DNA from: an uncultured Pseudomonadota bacterium
Lineage (GTDB): Bacteria; Pseudomonadota; Gammaproteobacteria; Burkholderiales; Eutrophovitaceae
Length of the DNA: 17,407 nucleotides
Assembly (NCBI GenBank): GCA_913057845.1
Contig: CAJXPC010000008.1
Location: 1 to 17,407 of the forward strand
Direction of reading: 5' to 3'
How positions within the stretch are numbered: the stretch's first letter is position 1; each line of letters opens with the position of its first letter. The position numbers and the translations under genes were made by a program. Positions 1 through 8,154 of this stretch are shown one piece after another. Under the pieces are notes generated by a model that was given only the letters and a program-made list of their open reading frames with translations, made no database searches and had not been told where the DNA came from.

Positions 1-38
1 AGAGGTCTCGTGGGCTCGGAGATGTGTATAAGAGACAG
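1..38. other. Nextera read-2 adapter remnant, not genomic
   Basis: Bases 5-38 match the Illumina Nextera transposase adapter for read 2. They begin GTCTCGTGGGCTCGG and end with the Tn5 mosaic end, finishing AAGAGACAG at 38. Bases 1-4 (agag) lie where the i7 index sits and agree with the last four bases of index N707 (GTAGAGAG) as I remember the index list. Translating through the adapter gives a false N-terminus containing MCIRDS on the first gene. Genomic sequence starts at about 39. Confidence 0.97.
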
Positions 39-441
39 CCATTTATCTTCGATCATCTTAGGTAGCAATCCCGACGTCGACATTGGAGCAGCTATCCATC
101 AGTTGAGTCACGAATCAACTAACAATTTAACCGGAGCGACTACCCTGGAAGAAGCGTTGCATTTGGTTTCTGGCGCTAAATGCGTCATCACCAATGATTC
201 TGGATTAATGCACATCGCCGCAGCGCTTAATACACCTCTAATCGCACTATTTGGATCCAGCTCCCCAACCTACACACCGCCACTGTCAGATAACTCTAAG
301 ATCCTCACACTATCCTTAGGATGCTCTCCTTGCTTTCAAAGAACTTGTCCACTTGGCCACACCAAATGTCTCACGGAGATCACGACAGATAGCGTACTGA
401 CGGAAGTGTTGGCGGTAGTCGATAAAAAAATAACTCAATGA
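39..441 (+). CDS. waaF: Lipopolysaccharide heptosyltransferase II, C-terminal fragment
   Basis: This is the last 133 residues of a GT9-family (WaaF/RfaF-like) heptosyltransferase. The enzyme adds the second L-glycero-D-manno-heptose of the LPS inner core from ADP-heptose, at the cytoplasmic face of the inner membrane. The fragment holds the C-terminal nucleotide-sugar-binding half. It shows the characteristic NLTGATTLEEA segment, then VITNDSGLMHIAAAL, then a GSSSPTYTPPLS segment, and a cysteine-bearing tail (GCSPCFQRTCPLGH) often seen in non-enteric WaaF. Full-length family members are about 340 residues, so roughly 60% is missing. The gene is open at its 5' end only because the contig stops in adapter, and I see no sign that it is a pseudogene. 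Its TGA overlaps the next ATG as ATGA (438-441), which suggests translational coupling. WaaF is favoured over WaaC because of the TNDSGLMH/TPPLS pairing, but another GT9 member is possible. Confidence 0.88.
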
Positions 442-1412
442 CTACAGACGTCAACGAATTACATAGTTACCATCCGCCCGATTGGCTACCCGGCAGTCAT
501 CCACAAACCATATTTCCATTTTTATTTAGATCCCCAGAAGCAATCATTTACCAAAGGCAAAAAATTGAAACACCAGATGGAGATTTTCTGCATATAGATT
601 GGGTTAATAAAACCGCCGGGAGCCCCCTGGTCGTTTTGCTACACGGACTTGAAGGAAGCTCAAACAGTCATTACTCAAAAGCGCTAATGGCAAAAATTAA
701 ACACCTAGGTTGGGCTGGGTGCATCGTACACTTTAGAGGCTGCAGCGGCAGCCCAAACCGATTACCTCGGGCTTATCATTCGGGAGATAGTAACGAGCTT
801 GAATGGATCATTCACGAGCTGAAAAAAATGTGCTTTGGGCCTATCTTCGTTGCGGGGTATTCTTTAGGAGGCAATGTGCTTTTAAATTGGTTAGGGAGGC
901 CTGGTTATCACAATGTCGTGGCGATCAATGCGGCAGTTGCTATATCAGCACCTTACGACTTAGTTATTGCGGGAAATCGACTGAGCCAAGGTGTTAACAG
1001 AGTTTATGGTGGGCATTTCTTACGGACACTCAAACGAAAAGCAATACGTAAAATTGAAACTCATAAGCTAGATATCTCACCAGAATCAATCAAAGCATGC
1101 AAAACACTCAAAGAGTTTGACGATCGCTTTACAGCACCCATCCATGGATTTAATGGTGTCGATGATTATTGGTCCCGAGCAAGCAGTAAACCTTTTTTAT
1201 CATCCATCAACAATCCCACTCTGATTATCCACGCAGAAAATGACCCATTCTTATCTGGAATTGAACTAAAAACACTCACCAAAAATAATAATCACATTAC
1301 GTTGAACTTAACAAAATACGGTGGGCACGTAGGGTACATTAGCGGCACATTTCCAGGACATATAGAATGGTTGCCAGAAAGAATTACGCAATACTTTATG
1401 GATTTTTTATGA
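438..1412 (+). CDS. YheT-family alpha/beta hydrolase
   Basis: This 324-residue predicted serine hydrolase belongs to the YheT (AB-hydrolase YheT, EMB8-like) group. The N-terminal signature PPDWLPGSHPQTIFPF is typical of the family. It is followed by the oxyanion-region HGLEGSS (about 69-75) and the nucleophile elbow GYSLGG with Ser142. Asp269 (AENDPF) and His297 (GGHVGY) complete a full catalytic triad. There is no signal peptide, so the protein is probably cytoplasmic. The physiological substrate of the family is unsettled, and esterase activity is the usual guess. The start at 438 overlaps the upstream waaF stop by 4 bases, and its own TGA overlaps the next ATG in the same way, so all three genes are probably translated as one unit. 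Being sandwiched between two envelope-sugar genes hints at a lipid or acyl substrate, but that is inference only. Confidence 0.9.
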   Translation: MTTDVNELHSYHPPDWLPGSHPQTIFPFLFRSPEAIIYQRQKIETPDGDFLHIDWVNKTAGSPLVVLLHGLEGSSNSHYSKALMAKIKHLGWAGCIVHFRGCSGSPNRLPRAYHSGDSNELEWIIHELKKMCFGPIFVAGYSLGGNVLLNWLGRPGYHNVVAINAAVAISAPYDLVIAGNRLSQGVNRVYGGHFLRTLKRKAIRKIETHKLDISPESIKACKTLKEFDDRFTAPIHGFNGVDDYWSRASSKPFLSSINNPTLIIHAENDPFLSGIELKTLTKNNNHITLNLTKYGGHVGYISGTFPGHIEWLPERITQYFMDFL

Positions 1413-2788
1413 AGATAGAGTCATCAATTTTTAAGGCTTACGACATACGTGGTGTCGTTGGAACTTCATTAACAATCGAGGGTGTGAAATTAATTGGCAA
1501 AGCGATTGGGAGTCAGGTTCAGAATGGAAAAGCAATATGTGTCGGTCGAGATGGCCGACTTAGCGGGCCTTCCATTGTTTCTGCCCTCATCGACGGCTTA
1601 ATCTCTGCGGGCGCCGATGTGATCGACATCGGCCAGGTCACGTCACCAGCCTTATACTTTGCCACCCACGAACTTGAGACGGGGAATGGCGTTATGGTGA
1701 CTGGCAGTCATAATCCTCCAGAGTATAACGGGCTTAAAATCGTCTTAGATGGACATGCTATTTATGGGGATCAGATTCTTAACCTACTCAAAAGAATACA
1801 TGAGCAGGACTTCGTGGTTGGTAATGGTCAGGTATCGAGTACCGACATCAGCGAGCGATATACAACCCGAATCCACAGTGACATTCAGTTATCTCGACCA
1901 ATGAAAATATCGATCGACTGCGGCAATGGTGTTGCTGGGATGTATGCTGCTAAGATATTCAAATCGATTGGCTGTGATGTACGCGAGCTATTCTGCGACG
2001 TGGATGGCACCTTTCCGAATCACCACCCTGATCCTTCTAAACCCGAAAACTTACGAGATTTAATCAAAGACGTCGCTGAAGGAGAATCGGAGCTGGGTTT
2101 AGCATTCGACGGTGACGCAGACCGACTGGGTGTTGTGACAAAACAAGGAGAAATCATTTACCCAGATCGACTGATGATGATGTTTGCCGATGATTTACTC
2201 ACTCGACATAAAAACGCGGAGGTCATCTACGATGTTAAGTGCTCGAGAGACTTGGGTCGCCGGATCAAGGAACACGGCGGACGCCCTAAAATGTGGAAAA
2301 CAGGTCATTCTCTTATCAAGGCTGAAATGAAAGCGTGCAACATACTCTTGGGAGGCGAGATGAGTGGGCACTTCTTTTTTAAAGAGAGATGGTATGGCTT
2401 TGATGATGGGATTTACGCGGGGGCACGATTATTGGAGTACCTCAGCAAACAATCGTCATTAGCCCAAACATTTAACGATTTGCCTAATGCTTTTTCAACT
2501 CCAGAACTCCAAATTCAGTGCAAAGAAGGAGAAAACTTCACAATCACTGAGCAGCTGAAGACCTCGGATTCCTTCTCAAACGCTGAAGATAAATTAACGA
2601 TGGATGGAATACGCGTTGAATACAAAGATGGATTCGGACTAGCCAGAGCATCCAACACAACACCCACAATAGTATTGCGCTTCGAGGCAGATACCATACC
2701 TGCACTCAAAAGAATTATGGGGGAATTTAAGCAGGCAATTGCTATCTTAGCCCCCCATCTTGCATTTCCTCTATCTCCTGACGAGTAG
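1409..2788 (+). CDS. algC: Phosphomannomutase/phosphoglucomutase (AlgC/ManB-type)
   Basis: This 459-residue member of the alpha-D-phosphohexomutase family interconverts 6-phospho and 1-phospho forms of mannose or glucose. It thereby feeds GDP-mannose and UDP-glucose for LPS and exopolysaccharide. Four landmarks are visible: the phosphoserine loop TGSHNP with Ser100, the Mg2+ loop DGDADR at 234-239, the sugar-specificity loop GGEMSGH at 315-321, and the adjoining FFKERWYGFDDG segment that marks the dual-specificity AlgC-type enzymes. The C-terminal phosphate-binding domain contains RASNTTP, close to the usual RxSNTxP. I chose the ATG at 1409 because the protein then begins directly at KAYDIRG-type sequence and overlaps the upstream TGA by 4 bases. 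An in-frame ATG at 1367 would add 14 unlikely residues lying inside the hydrolase gene. Length matches Pseudomonas AlgC (about 463). The symbol manB would be equally acceptable. The gene ends only 12 bases from the convergent alaS stop. Confidence 0.93.
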   Translation: MKIESSIFKAYDIRGVVGTSLTIEGVKLIGKAIGSQVQNGKAICVGRDGRLSGPSIVSALIDGLISAGADVIDIGQVTSPALYFATHELETGNGVMVTGSHNPPEYNGLKIVLDGHAIYGDQILNLLKRIHEQDFVVGNGQVSSTDISERYTTRIHSDIQLSRPMKISIDCGNGVAGMYAAKIFKSIGCDVRELFCDVDGTFPNHHPDPSKPENLRDLIKDVAEGESELGLAFDGDADRLGVVTKQGEIIYPDRLMMMFADDLLTRHKNAEVIYDVKCSRDLGRRIKEHGGRPKMWKTGHSLIKAEMKACNILLGGEMSGHFFFKERWYGFDDGIYAGARLLEYLSKQSSLAQTFNDLPNAFSTPELQIQCKEGENFTITEQLKTSDSFSNAEDKLTMDGIRVEYKDGFGLARASNTTPTIVLRFEADTIPALKRIMGEFKQAIAILAPHLAFPLSPDE

Positions 2789-2800
2789 TCATCAGCGGGC

Positions 2801-5428
2801 TTATGCCGAGCGCTCAGCTACCCAATTTAAGACAGAATCTATTGCCGCATTCAAACCTTCTGGATTTGTACCCCCAGCCTGCGCAAGATCAGGTCGGCCT
2901 CCACCTTTACCGCCAACTTGCTTGGCAACGTAATTAACCAGTTCGCCCGCTTTAAACTTACCCGTTAAATCATCAGTCACTCCAGCAATTAAAGTAATCT
3001 TCTCACCACTAACTGATGCTAACAAGATTACGCCAGACTTCAATTTTGCCTTTAACTGGTCAATGGTCTGGCGTAACAAGACAGCATCCGAGTCCTGTAG
3101 CACTGTCGCCAATACAGTAATCCCATTAACTTTCTGAGCCTCAGCAACCATGTCCTCACCTTGACCTGAAGCCACTTTCGATTTAACGCGAACAAGCTCT
3201 TTCTCAAGATTTCGAACATTATCTAAAATTTGCAACAATCGATCGTTAGCGTCGTCTGGTGCAACCTTCAATAACGTTGAAATCTCATCAAATTGGCTGT
3301 CTCTTCGATGAATGTAATCAAGGGCACCTTGTGCAGTCGTCGCCTCTATGCGCCGAACACCAGAAGCGACACCTCCCTCAGCCGTTATCTTAAACAATCC
3401 GATGTCGCCCGTCCGCTTGACATGCGTGCCACCACATAATTCTGTTGAAAAATTGGCCATCTCTATAACCCGGACCTCATCACCATACTTTTCCCCAAAT
3501 AAAGCGACAGCCCCTGTCTCGATCGCTTGGTCATAACCCATTACTCGAGCCTGTACGTTAGCGTTACCGCGAATGCTATTGTTTACAGCATTCTCTACTA
3601 GCTCTAGCTCCACCGACGTAAGCGGTTTAGAATGGGAAAAATCAAATCTTGTTCTTGTTTCATCCACCAAAGAACCTTTTTGCTGCACATGACTACCCAG
3701 AACCTGACGTAACGCCGCATGAAGGAGGTGAGTGGCCGAGTGATTAAACATCGTTGCAACACGAACAGCACCATCAACCTCAGTAGCAACCGAATCACCT
3801 ACTTTCAACTCACCACTCGCCACCTCACCATGGTGTCCGAAGACCTCTGCTTGAATCTTTTGAGTATCGCCGACACGAAACGTCGAATACGGTGGAACTT
3901 CGGTCGCAATAGTCCCGCGATCACCTACCTGGCCGCCCGATTCAGCATAAAAACTAGTCTTATCAAGAACTACAATGCCGCGGTCCCCCTTGACCAAACG
4001 GTCCACAAAAACACCATCTTTGTAGAGTGCGACCACCTCTGAATTTGTTACCAACGAGTCATACCCATTAAATTGAGTATTTAGGCCTTTGTATTCGAGT
4101 CCTTGAACAGTTTGGAATTTGGAGGCAGCCCTTGCCCTTTGACGCTGCTGCTCCATTGCCACTTCAAATCCTGAAAGATCAATCTGGATGCTACGCTCAC
4201 GCGCAATATCTGCAGTTAAATCCACTGGAAAGCCGAAGGTATCGTACAAACGGAATACGGTTTCACCATCCAAGACCTTGTCTTCCCTGAGTAAGGCAGC
4301 CTCTAAAACCGTCATCCCCTTTTCAAGAGTTTCTGCGAAACGACGTTCCTCTTCAAAAAGAACCTCGGAGACCCGTTCTTGGCTAGCTAAAAGTTCTGGA
4401 TAAGCCTTGCCCATAACCTTAACAAGGTCAGCAACCAGATTATAAAAAAACGGGGTTGAACGACCTAATTTGTATCCGTGTCGAATAGCTCGTCGAATGA
4501 TTCTCCTCAAAACATAACCACGGCCCTCGTTACTTGGAATTACGCCGTCCATGATGAGAAAAGCACAAGAGCGAATATGATCTGATATTACCCTTAGAGA
4601 CGCGTTACCAGAATCTTTACAGCTTGTCTCACGAACAACTGCATTGATTAAAACTTGAAACAGATCAATATCATAATTGGAATGAACCTTTTGAAGAACA
4701 GCCGCCATACGCTCCAACCCCATACCTGTGTCAACAGACGGTTTAGGTAATGGATTCATGGCTCCGGCCTCATCCCGGTTAAACTGCATGAAAACTAAGT
4801 TCCAAATTTCAATGAAACGGTCCCCATCCTCATCATCGGAACCTGGTGGGCCACCCTCAACGTGCGCGCCGTGATCCCAAAATATCTCTGAACAAGGTCC
4901 ACACGGCCCGGTATCCCCCATTTGCCAGAAATTATCGCTTTGATATTTTTGGCCTCCCGGCTTGTCACCAATACGTACAATGCGTTCGGCAGGAATCTTA
5001 ATATCTTTAGCCCATATGTCGTAGGCTTCCTCGTCTGTCTCGTAAACCGTGACCCACATACGACTAGAATCTAAACCAAACTCTTCCGTCAATAAACCCC
5101 AAGCGAGTCGTATCGCATCTGATTTGAAGTACTCCCCAAAACTAAAGTTTCCGAGCATCTCAAAAAACGTGTGATGGCGCGCGGTATACCCTACGTTTTC
5201 CAAGTCATTATGTTTACCTCCAGCTCGCACACATCGCTGGGAGGTCGTAGCCCGCGAGTAGGAACGTTTTTCATGTCCAAGGAATACATCCTTAAACTGG
5301 ACCATGCCTGCGTTAGTAAACAATAACGTTGGGTCATTTCCAGGAACAAGTGGGCTGCTCGAAACAATCGCATGACCACTTCGCTCGAAGTATTTCAGAA
5401 ATCTTTCTCTAATTTCATCAGTTTTCAT
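2801..5428 (-). CDS. alaS: Alanyl-tRNA synthetase
   Basis: This complete 875-residue class II alanyl-tRNA synthetase charges tRNA-Ala with alanine in the cytoplasm and is the usual length for bacteria (about 875). The catalytic domain has the expected early block around [20 protein letters not shown] and [18 protein letters not shown] (61-100), then [15 protein letters not shown] (171-185), followed by a tRNA-recognition region. The editing domain carries the zinc motif HSATH (H563 and H567) and CGGTH (C665 and H669), so mischarged Ser- or Gly-tRNA editing should be intact. The C-Ala domain ends with the glycine-rich [15 protein letters not shown] element near residue 845. The gene is last in the leftward run, 33 bases after recX; the recA-recX-alaS order is also known from enteric bacteria. 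The stop (TAA) faces the convergent mutase gene with a 12-base spacer. Confidence 0.98.
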   Translation of the reverse strand: MKTDEIRERFLKYFERSGHAIVSSSPLVPGNDPTLLFTNAGMVQFKDVFLGHEKRSYSRATTSQRCVRAGGKHNDLENVGYTARHHTFFEMLGNFSFGEYFKSDAIRLAWGLLTEEFGLDSSRMWVTVYETDEEAYDIWAKDIKIPAERIVRIGDKPGGQKYQSDNFWQMGDTGPCGPCSEIFWDHGAHVEGGPPGSDDEDGDRFIEIWNLVFMQFNRDEAGAMNPLPKPSVDTGMGLERMAAVLQKVHSNYDIDLFQVLINAVVRETSCKDSGNASLRVISDHIRSCAFLIMDGVIPSNEGRGYVLRRIIRRAIRHGYKLGRSTPFFYNLVADLVKVMGKAYPELLASQERVSEVLFEEERRFAETLEKGMTVLEAALLREDKVLDGETVFRLYDTFGFPVDLTADIARERSIQIDLSGFEVAMEQQRQRARAASKFQTVQGLEYKGLNTQFNGYDSLVTNSEVVALYKDGVFVDRLVKGDRGIVVLDKTSFYAESGGQVGDRGTIATEVPPYSTFRVGDTQKIQAEVFGHHGEVASGELKVGDSVATEVDGAVRVATMFNHSATHLLHAALRQVLGSHVQQKGSLVDETRTRFDFSHSKPLTSVELELVENAVNNSIRGNANVQARVMGYDQAIETGAVALFGEKYGDEVRVIEMANFSTELCGGTHVKRTGDIGLFKITAEGGVASGVRRIEATTAQGALDYIHRRDSQFDEISTLLKVAPDDANDRLLQILDNVRNLEKELVRVKSKVASGQGEDMVAEAQKVNGITVLATVLQDSDAVLLRQTIDQLKAKLKSGVILLASVSGEKITLIAGVTDDLTGKFKAGELVNYVAKQVGGKGGGRPDLAQAGGTNPEGLNAAIDSVLNWVAERSA

Positions 5429-5461
5429 TTGCGTGTCTCATTACATTAAATAACACTTTTA

Positions 5462-5926
5462 TCAATCCTTAAAAACATCTCGATCGAACGTGCAGTCCGG
5501 ATCCGACAAGACTTTCTTTATCGTACTTTGATCAAAACCTCGATTCAATAAAAAGCGGGCTTGCTTCGCCCATTCAGCGGGCGACTCTGACTTCAAACTG
5601 AATTTTTTTGACCAAACCAACCGAGCAGCAGCTAGGTCACCGTTAAGAACCTCTTCTCGGTATTCGAGTATGGTACTTTTATCGACACCTCTCACCTCCA
5701 GGTCCCGAAAAATTTTCCTCATACCAAACCGTTCACGCTTAGTACGAATAAAAGCTTCAACATAACGACGGTCGTCTAGCCAGCCTTTATACTCAAAGTC
5801 ATCAAGCAACCGGATGACATCTTGCTGATTTCCACCCTTCAGAAGAAGCTTATTACCCAGTTCAAAACGTGTATATTCTCGCCGCCCCAACAAACGCAGG
5901 GCCGTTAGCGTGAGTGAATCTTCCAA
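5462..5926 (-). CDS. recX: RecX, regulator of RecA
   Basis: This 154-residue RecX/OraA-family protein binds within the RecA filament groove and limits filament extension and recombinase activity. The family shows helical tri-repeats. Here the first repeat begins ALRLLGRREYTRFEL, followed by LLDDFEYKGWLDDRRYVEAFIRTKRERFG and a C-terminal repeat ending FLLNRGFDQSTIKKVL. The start codon is TTG at 5926. It is supported by a purine-rich ribosome-binding site GGGAGAG (5932-5938), with its GGAG core seven bases upstream, and by alignment of the first repeat close to the N-terminus. No ATG gives a comparable protein. The gene follows recA by only 17 bases, so the two are almost certainly cotranscribed. 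A weak start codon on recX fits the known need for much less RecX than RecA, though this is inference. Confidence 0.95.
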   Translation of the reverse strand: MEDSLTLTALRLLGRREYTRFELGNKLLLKGGNQQDVIRLLDDFEYKGWLDDRRYVEAFIRTKRERFGMRKIFRDLEVRGVDKSTILEYREEVLNGDLAAARLVWSKKFSLKSESPAEWAKQARFLLNRGFDQSTIKKVLSDPDCTFDRDVFKD

Positions 5927-5931
5927 AGAAA

Positions 5932-5938
5932 CTCTCCC
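5932..5938 (-). promoter_or_regulatory. Ribosome-binding site of recX
   Basis: GGGAGAG on the - strand lies five bases upstream of the TTG at 5926-5924 (seven from the GGAG core). It is the main sequence support for the non-ATG start of recX. Confidence 0.7.
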
Positions 5939-5943
5939 GAACT

Positions 5944-7011
5944 CTACTCGTCAGATACTTCAGAGTCTTTTTGAGCTTTTGGCGTTTTTGGCGTTTTTGG
6001 CGTTTTTGGCGCGTTGACAAGACGAACACCAACGATCTCACGCACTTTATTTTCAATTTCGATAGAGATTTGCGGATTTTGCTTTAAAAATTCTCGGACA
6101 TTATCTTTACCTTGTCCGATACGGTCACCATTGTAGCTGTACCAAGCACCCGCTTTATCCACGATATTGTGCTTAACTCCTAGATCAATGACTTCACCTT
6201 CCCGGGAAATCCCTTGACCATAAAGAATATCAAATTCCGCCTGCCTAAAGGGAGGAGCGACTTTGTTCTTTACTACTTTGGCACGAGTCTCATTACCGAT
6301 CACCTCGTCAGATTTTTTAATCGCACCAATACGTCGAATATCAATTCGAACCGAAGAGTAAAACTTAAGGGCATTTCCTCCTGTCGTGGTCTCAGGATTC
6401 CCAAACATGACACCAATCTTCATACGTATCTGATTAATAAAAATAACTAAGGTATGAGATTTCTTAATATTCGCGGTTAGTTTTCGAAGTGCCTGAGACA
6501 TCAATCTAGCCTGCAGGCCCATTTGGTGATCACCCATTTCGCCCTCGATCTCCGCGCGAGGCGTTAACGCTGCAACCGAATCAATAACTACAACGTCAAC
6601 AGAAGCTGACCGAACCAACATATCGGCTATTTCCAATGCCTGCTCACCGTTATCGGGTTGGGAAATTAACAACTCATCAATGTTGACACCTAACTTGGTC
6701 GCATACTCAGGGTCTAGAGCATGCTCCGCATCAATAAAAGCTGCAGACCCACCAATTTTTTGCATCTGTGCAATCACAGAAAGCGTCAATGTAGTTTTAC
6801 CAGATGACTCTGGACCGTAAACCTCAACAACCCGACCTCTAGGCAACCCACCAATGCCAAGAGCAATATCAAGACCAAGAGATCCCGTGGAAACCACCTT
6901 CAATTCCGGATCAACTTCCTGCTCCCCAAGCCGCATAATGGAGCCTTTGCCAAACTGCTTCTCAATCTGAGAAAGTGCCGCCTCTAGCGCTTTTTGCCTA
7001 TTTTCATTCAT
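5944..7011 (-). CDS. recA: Recombinase RecA
   Basis: This complete 355-residue RecA forms ATP-dependent filaments on single-stranded DNA, drives strand exchange and stimulates LexA self-cleavage. The N-terminal helix is followed by Walker A GPESSGKT (66-73), the catalytic-glutamate region FIDAEHALD (92-100), Walker B VVVID (140-144), loop L1 around [10 protein letters not shown], and loop L2 around [16 protein letters not shown]. The core looks betaproteobacterial ([24 protein letters not shown]). The C-terminal tail is unusual. Residues 334-345 are a Thr-Pro-Lys repeat encoded by a 9-base tandem repeat, followed by a short acidic end, DSEVSDE. The ATG at 7011 gives the canonical start [18 protein letters not shown] lies 12 bases upstream. 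The 122-base spacer before it is the likely site of a recA promoter. Confidence 0.99.
   Translation of the reverse strand: MNENRQKALEAALSQIEKQFGKGSIMRLGEQEVDPELKVVSTGSLGLDIALGIGGLPRGRVVEVYGPESSGKTTLTLSVIAQMQKIGGSAAFIDAEHALDPEYATKLGVNIDELLISQPDNGEQALEIADMLVRSASVDVVVIDSVAALTPRAEIEGEMGDHQMGLQARLMSQALRKLTANIKKSHTLVIFINQIRMKIGVMFGNPETTTGGNALKFYSSVRIDIRRIGAIKKSDEVIGNETRAKVVKNKVAPPFRQAEFDILYGQGISREGEVIDLGVKHNIVDKAGAWYSYNGDRIGQGKDNVREFLKQNPQISIEIENKVREIVGVRLVNAPKTPKTPKTPKAQKDSEVSDE
5977..6011. repeat. 9-bp tandem repeat inside the 3' end of recA
   Basis: About 3.9 copies of a 9-base unit (TTTTTGGCG on the + strand) run over 35 bases with no mismatch. On the recA strand each unit encodes Thr-Pro-Lys. 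Because the unit is a multiple of three, gain or loss of a copy keeps the frame and only lengthens or shortens the basic part of the RecA tail. Confidence 0.95.
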
Positions 7012-7133
7012 TTGTATTTGAGCTCCAGATGTCTAAGATTAATTGTGGTTTATTAGATTATCGCACAGCCTCGAAAAGTCCGAAGCCCCTTATTAAAACC
7101 CATCTATTCCAATGCGCTATACCTCAGGAAGGT

Positions 7134-7637
7134 CTAATCCTGAGATAAAAAATGCTCCATCAAACTAAGACTCTCTATCACCGATTGCTGACGCACAGAG
7201 TTGCGATCTCCTTCAAACAAAAATCTTCTCGTAATCAAACCTTTAACCTCATGCCCAACACCGATCCAGACTGTGCCCACAGGTTTATCTTCGGTCCCCC
7301 CGTCAGGACCTGCTACACCACTTATCGCAATGGAACAATTGGCCCCGGTACGATTCAAAACGCCGATTAACATCTTCTCAACGACAACGTCAGACACCGC
7401 ACCATACTGATCGATCAAGTTAGGATCCACCCCCAATTGCTGCACTTTTGATTGATTAGAATACGTGACGAAGCCAGCATCGAACCAAGATGAACTACCT
7501 GGCACCATCGTAACAGCTTGTGCGATCCATCCTCCCGTGCATGACTCTGCAGTCCCGACAATCAAACCGTTTTCTTTGAGCATCAAACCCAAACGTTGAC
7601 TGAGTTGATAAATATCAGATTTAAGGTAAGCGCTCAT
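7134..7637 (-). CDS. pncC: Nicotinamide-nucleotide amidohydrolase (CinA C-terminal family)
   Basis: This stand-alone CinA C-terminal domain protein of 167 residues deamidates nicotinamide mononucleotide to nicotinic acid mononucleotide in the pyridine nucleotide cycle. The family landmarks are present: TAESCTGGWIA near residue 30, the FVTYSN segment near 57, and the block AISGVAGPDGGTEDKPVGTVW at about 104-124. The N-terminal molybdopterin-binding-like half of full CinA is absent, so PncC/YgaD describes it better than CinA. A GTG immediately upstream at 7640 could also start it, giving one more residue. I prefer the ATG. It follows the pgpA stop within 4-7 bases and lies upstream of recA, an association of cinA-type genes with recA that recurs in many bacteria. 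Confidence 0.92.
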   Translation of the reverse strand: MSAYLKSDIYQLSQRLGLMLKENGLIVGTAESCTGGWIAQAVTMVPGSSSWFDAGFVTYSNQSKVQQLGVDPNLIDQYGAVSDVVVEKMLIGVLNRTGANCSIAISGVAGPDGGTEDKPVGTVWIGVGHEVKGLITRRFLFEGDRNSVRQQSVIESLSLMEHFLSQD

Positions 7638-7644
7638 CACTGAA

Positions 7645-8154
7645 TCAGTTAACCCCCAGCGCAGTTACGGCCACCATGATGACTGACAACACACAGAGGG
7701 TGTATACCGCCGCGACCAAATCATCCAACATCACCCCCAGCCCTCCTTTTACGCGTTGATCTATACGACGTATTCCGAAAGGCTTAACGATATCAAAAAT
7801 ACGAAAGACAATAAAACCGAGCACATGAAAGATCATATTTTGCGGGATAAGCGCTAATATCAATCCGTAGGCTACAATTTCGTCGATCACGATTGCAGAA
7901 TGATCCGAATGACCTAAAATAGTTTCTGAAACTGCGCAAACCTTAATGCCTACCAAGAACATAACGATCCAAAACAGTAACAACAGCTCTAACGACAAGC
8001 TAGCACTTAACAAGTAGTGCATTGGCAACGCGAGTAACGTCCCCCAAGTTCCTGGACCTGGACGAATTAAACCAACACCAAAGCCACACGCCACAAATAA
8101 ATATGGATGTTTGAAAACCCTATTAGCTATAGAAACGCTATTTTCTGGTTGCAA
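7645..8154 (-). CDS. pgpA: Phosphatidylglycerophosphatase A
   Basis: This membrane phosphatase removes phosphate from phosphatidylglycerophosphate to give phosphatidylglycerol. Family motifs are clear: GFGVGLIRPGPGTWGT near the N-terminus, the acidic DEIVAYGL motif in the middle, and FDIVKPFGIRRIDQ, followed by GGLGVMLDDLVAA. Three to four hydrophobic segments follow the usual PgpA layout. The start is uncertain. I place it at the TTG at 8154 (protein starting QPENSVSIANRVF after Met, 169 residues). This gives the usual family length, has AAAAAAGG about ten bases upstream, and overlaps thiL by only 17 bases. The reading frame stays open upstream to ATG codons at 8202 and 8196 and a TTG at 8220, but these would bury 59-83 bases inside thiL and add a lysine-rich extension of no known role. 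Confidence 0.9.
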   Translation of the reverse strand: MQPENSVSIANRVFKHPYLFVACGFGVGLIRPGPGTWGTLLALPMHYLLSASLSLELLLLFWIVMFLVGIKVCAVSETILGHSDHSAIVIDEIVAYGLILALIPQNMIFHVLGFIVFRIFDIVKPFGIRRIDQRVKGGLGVMLDDLVAAVYTLCVLSVIMVAVTALGVN

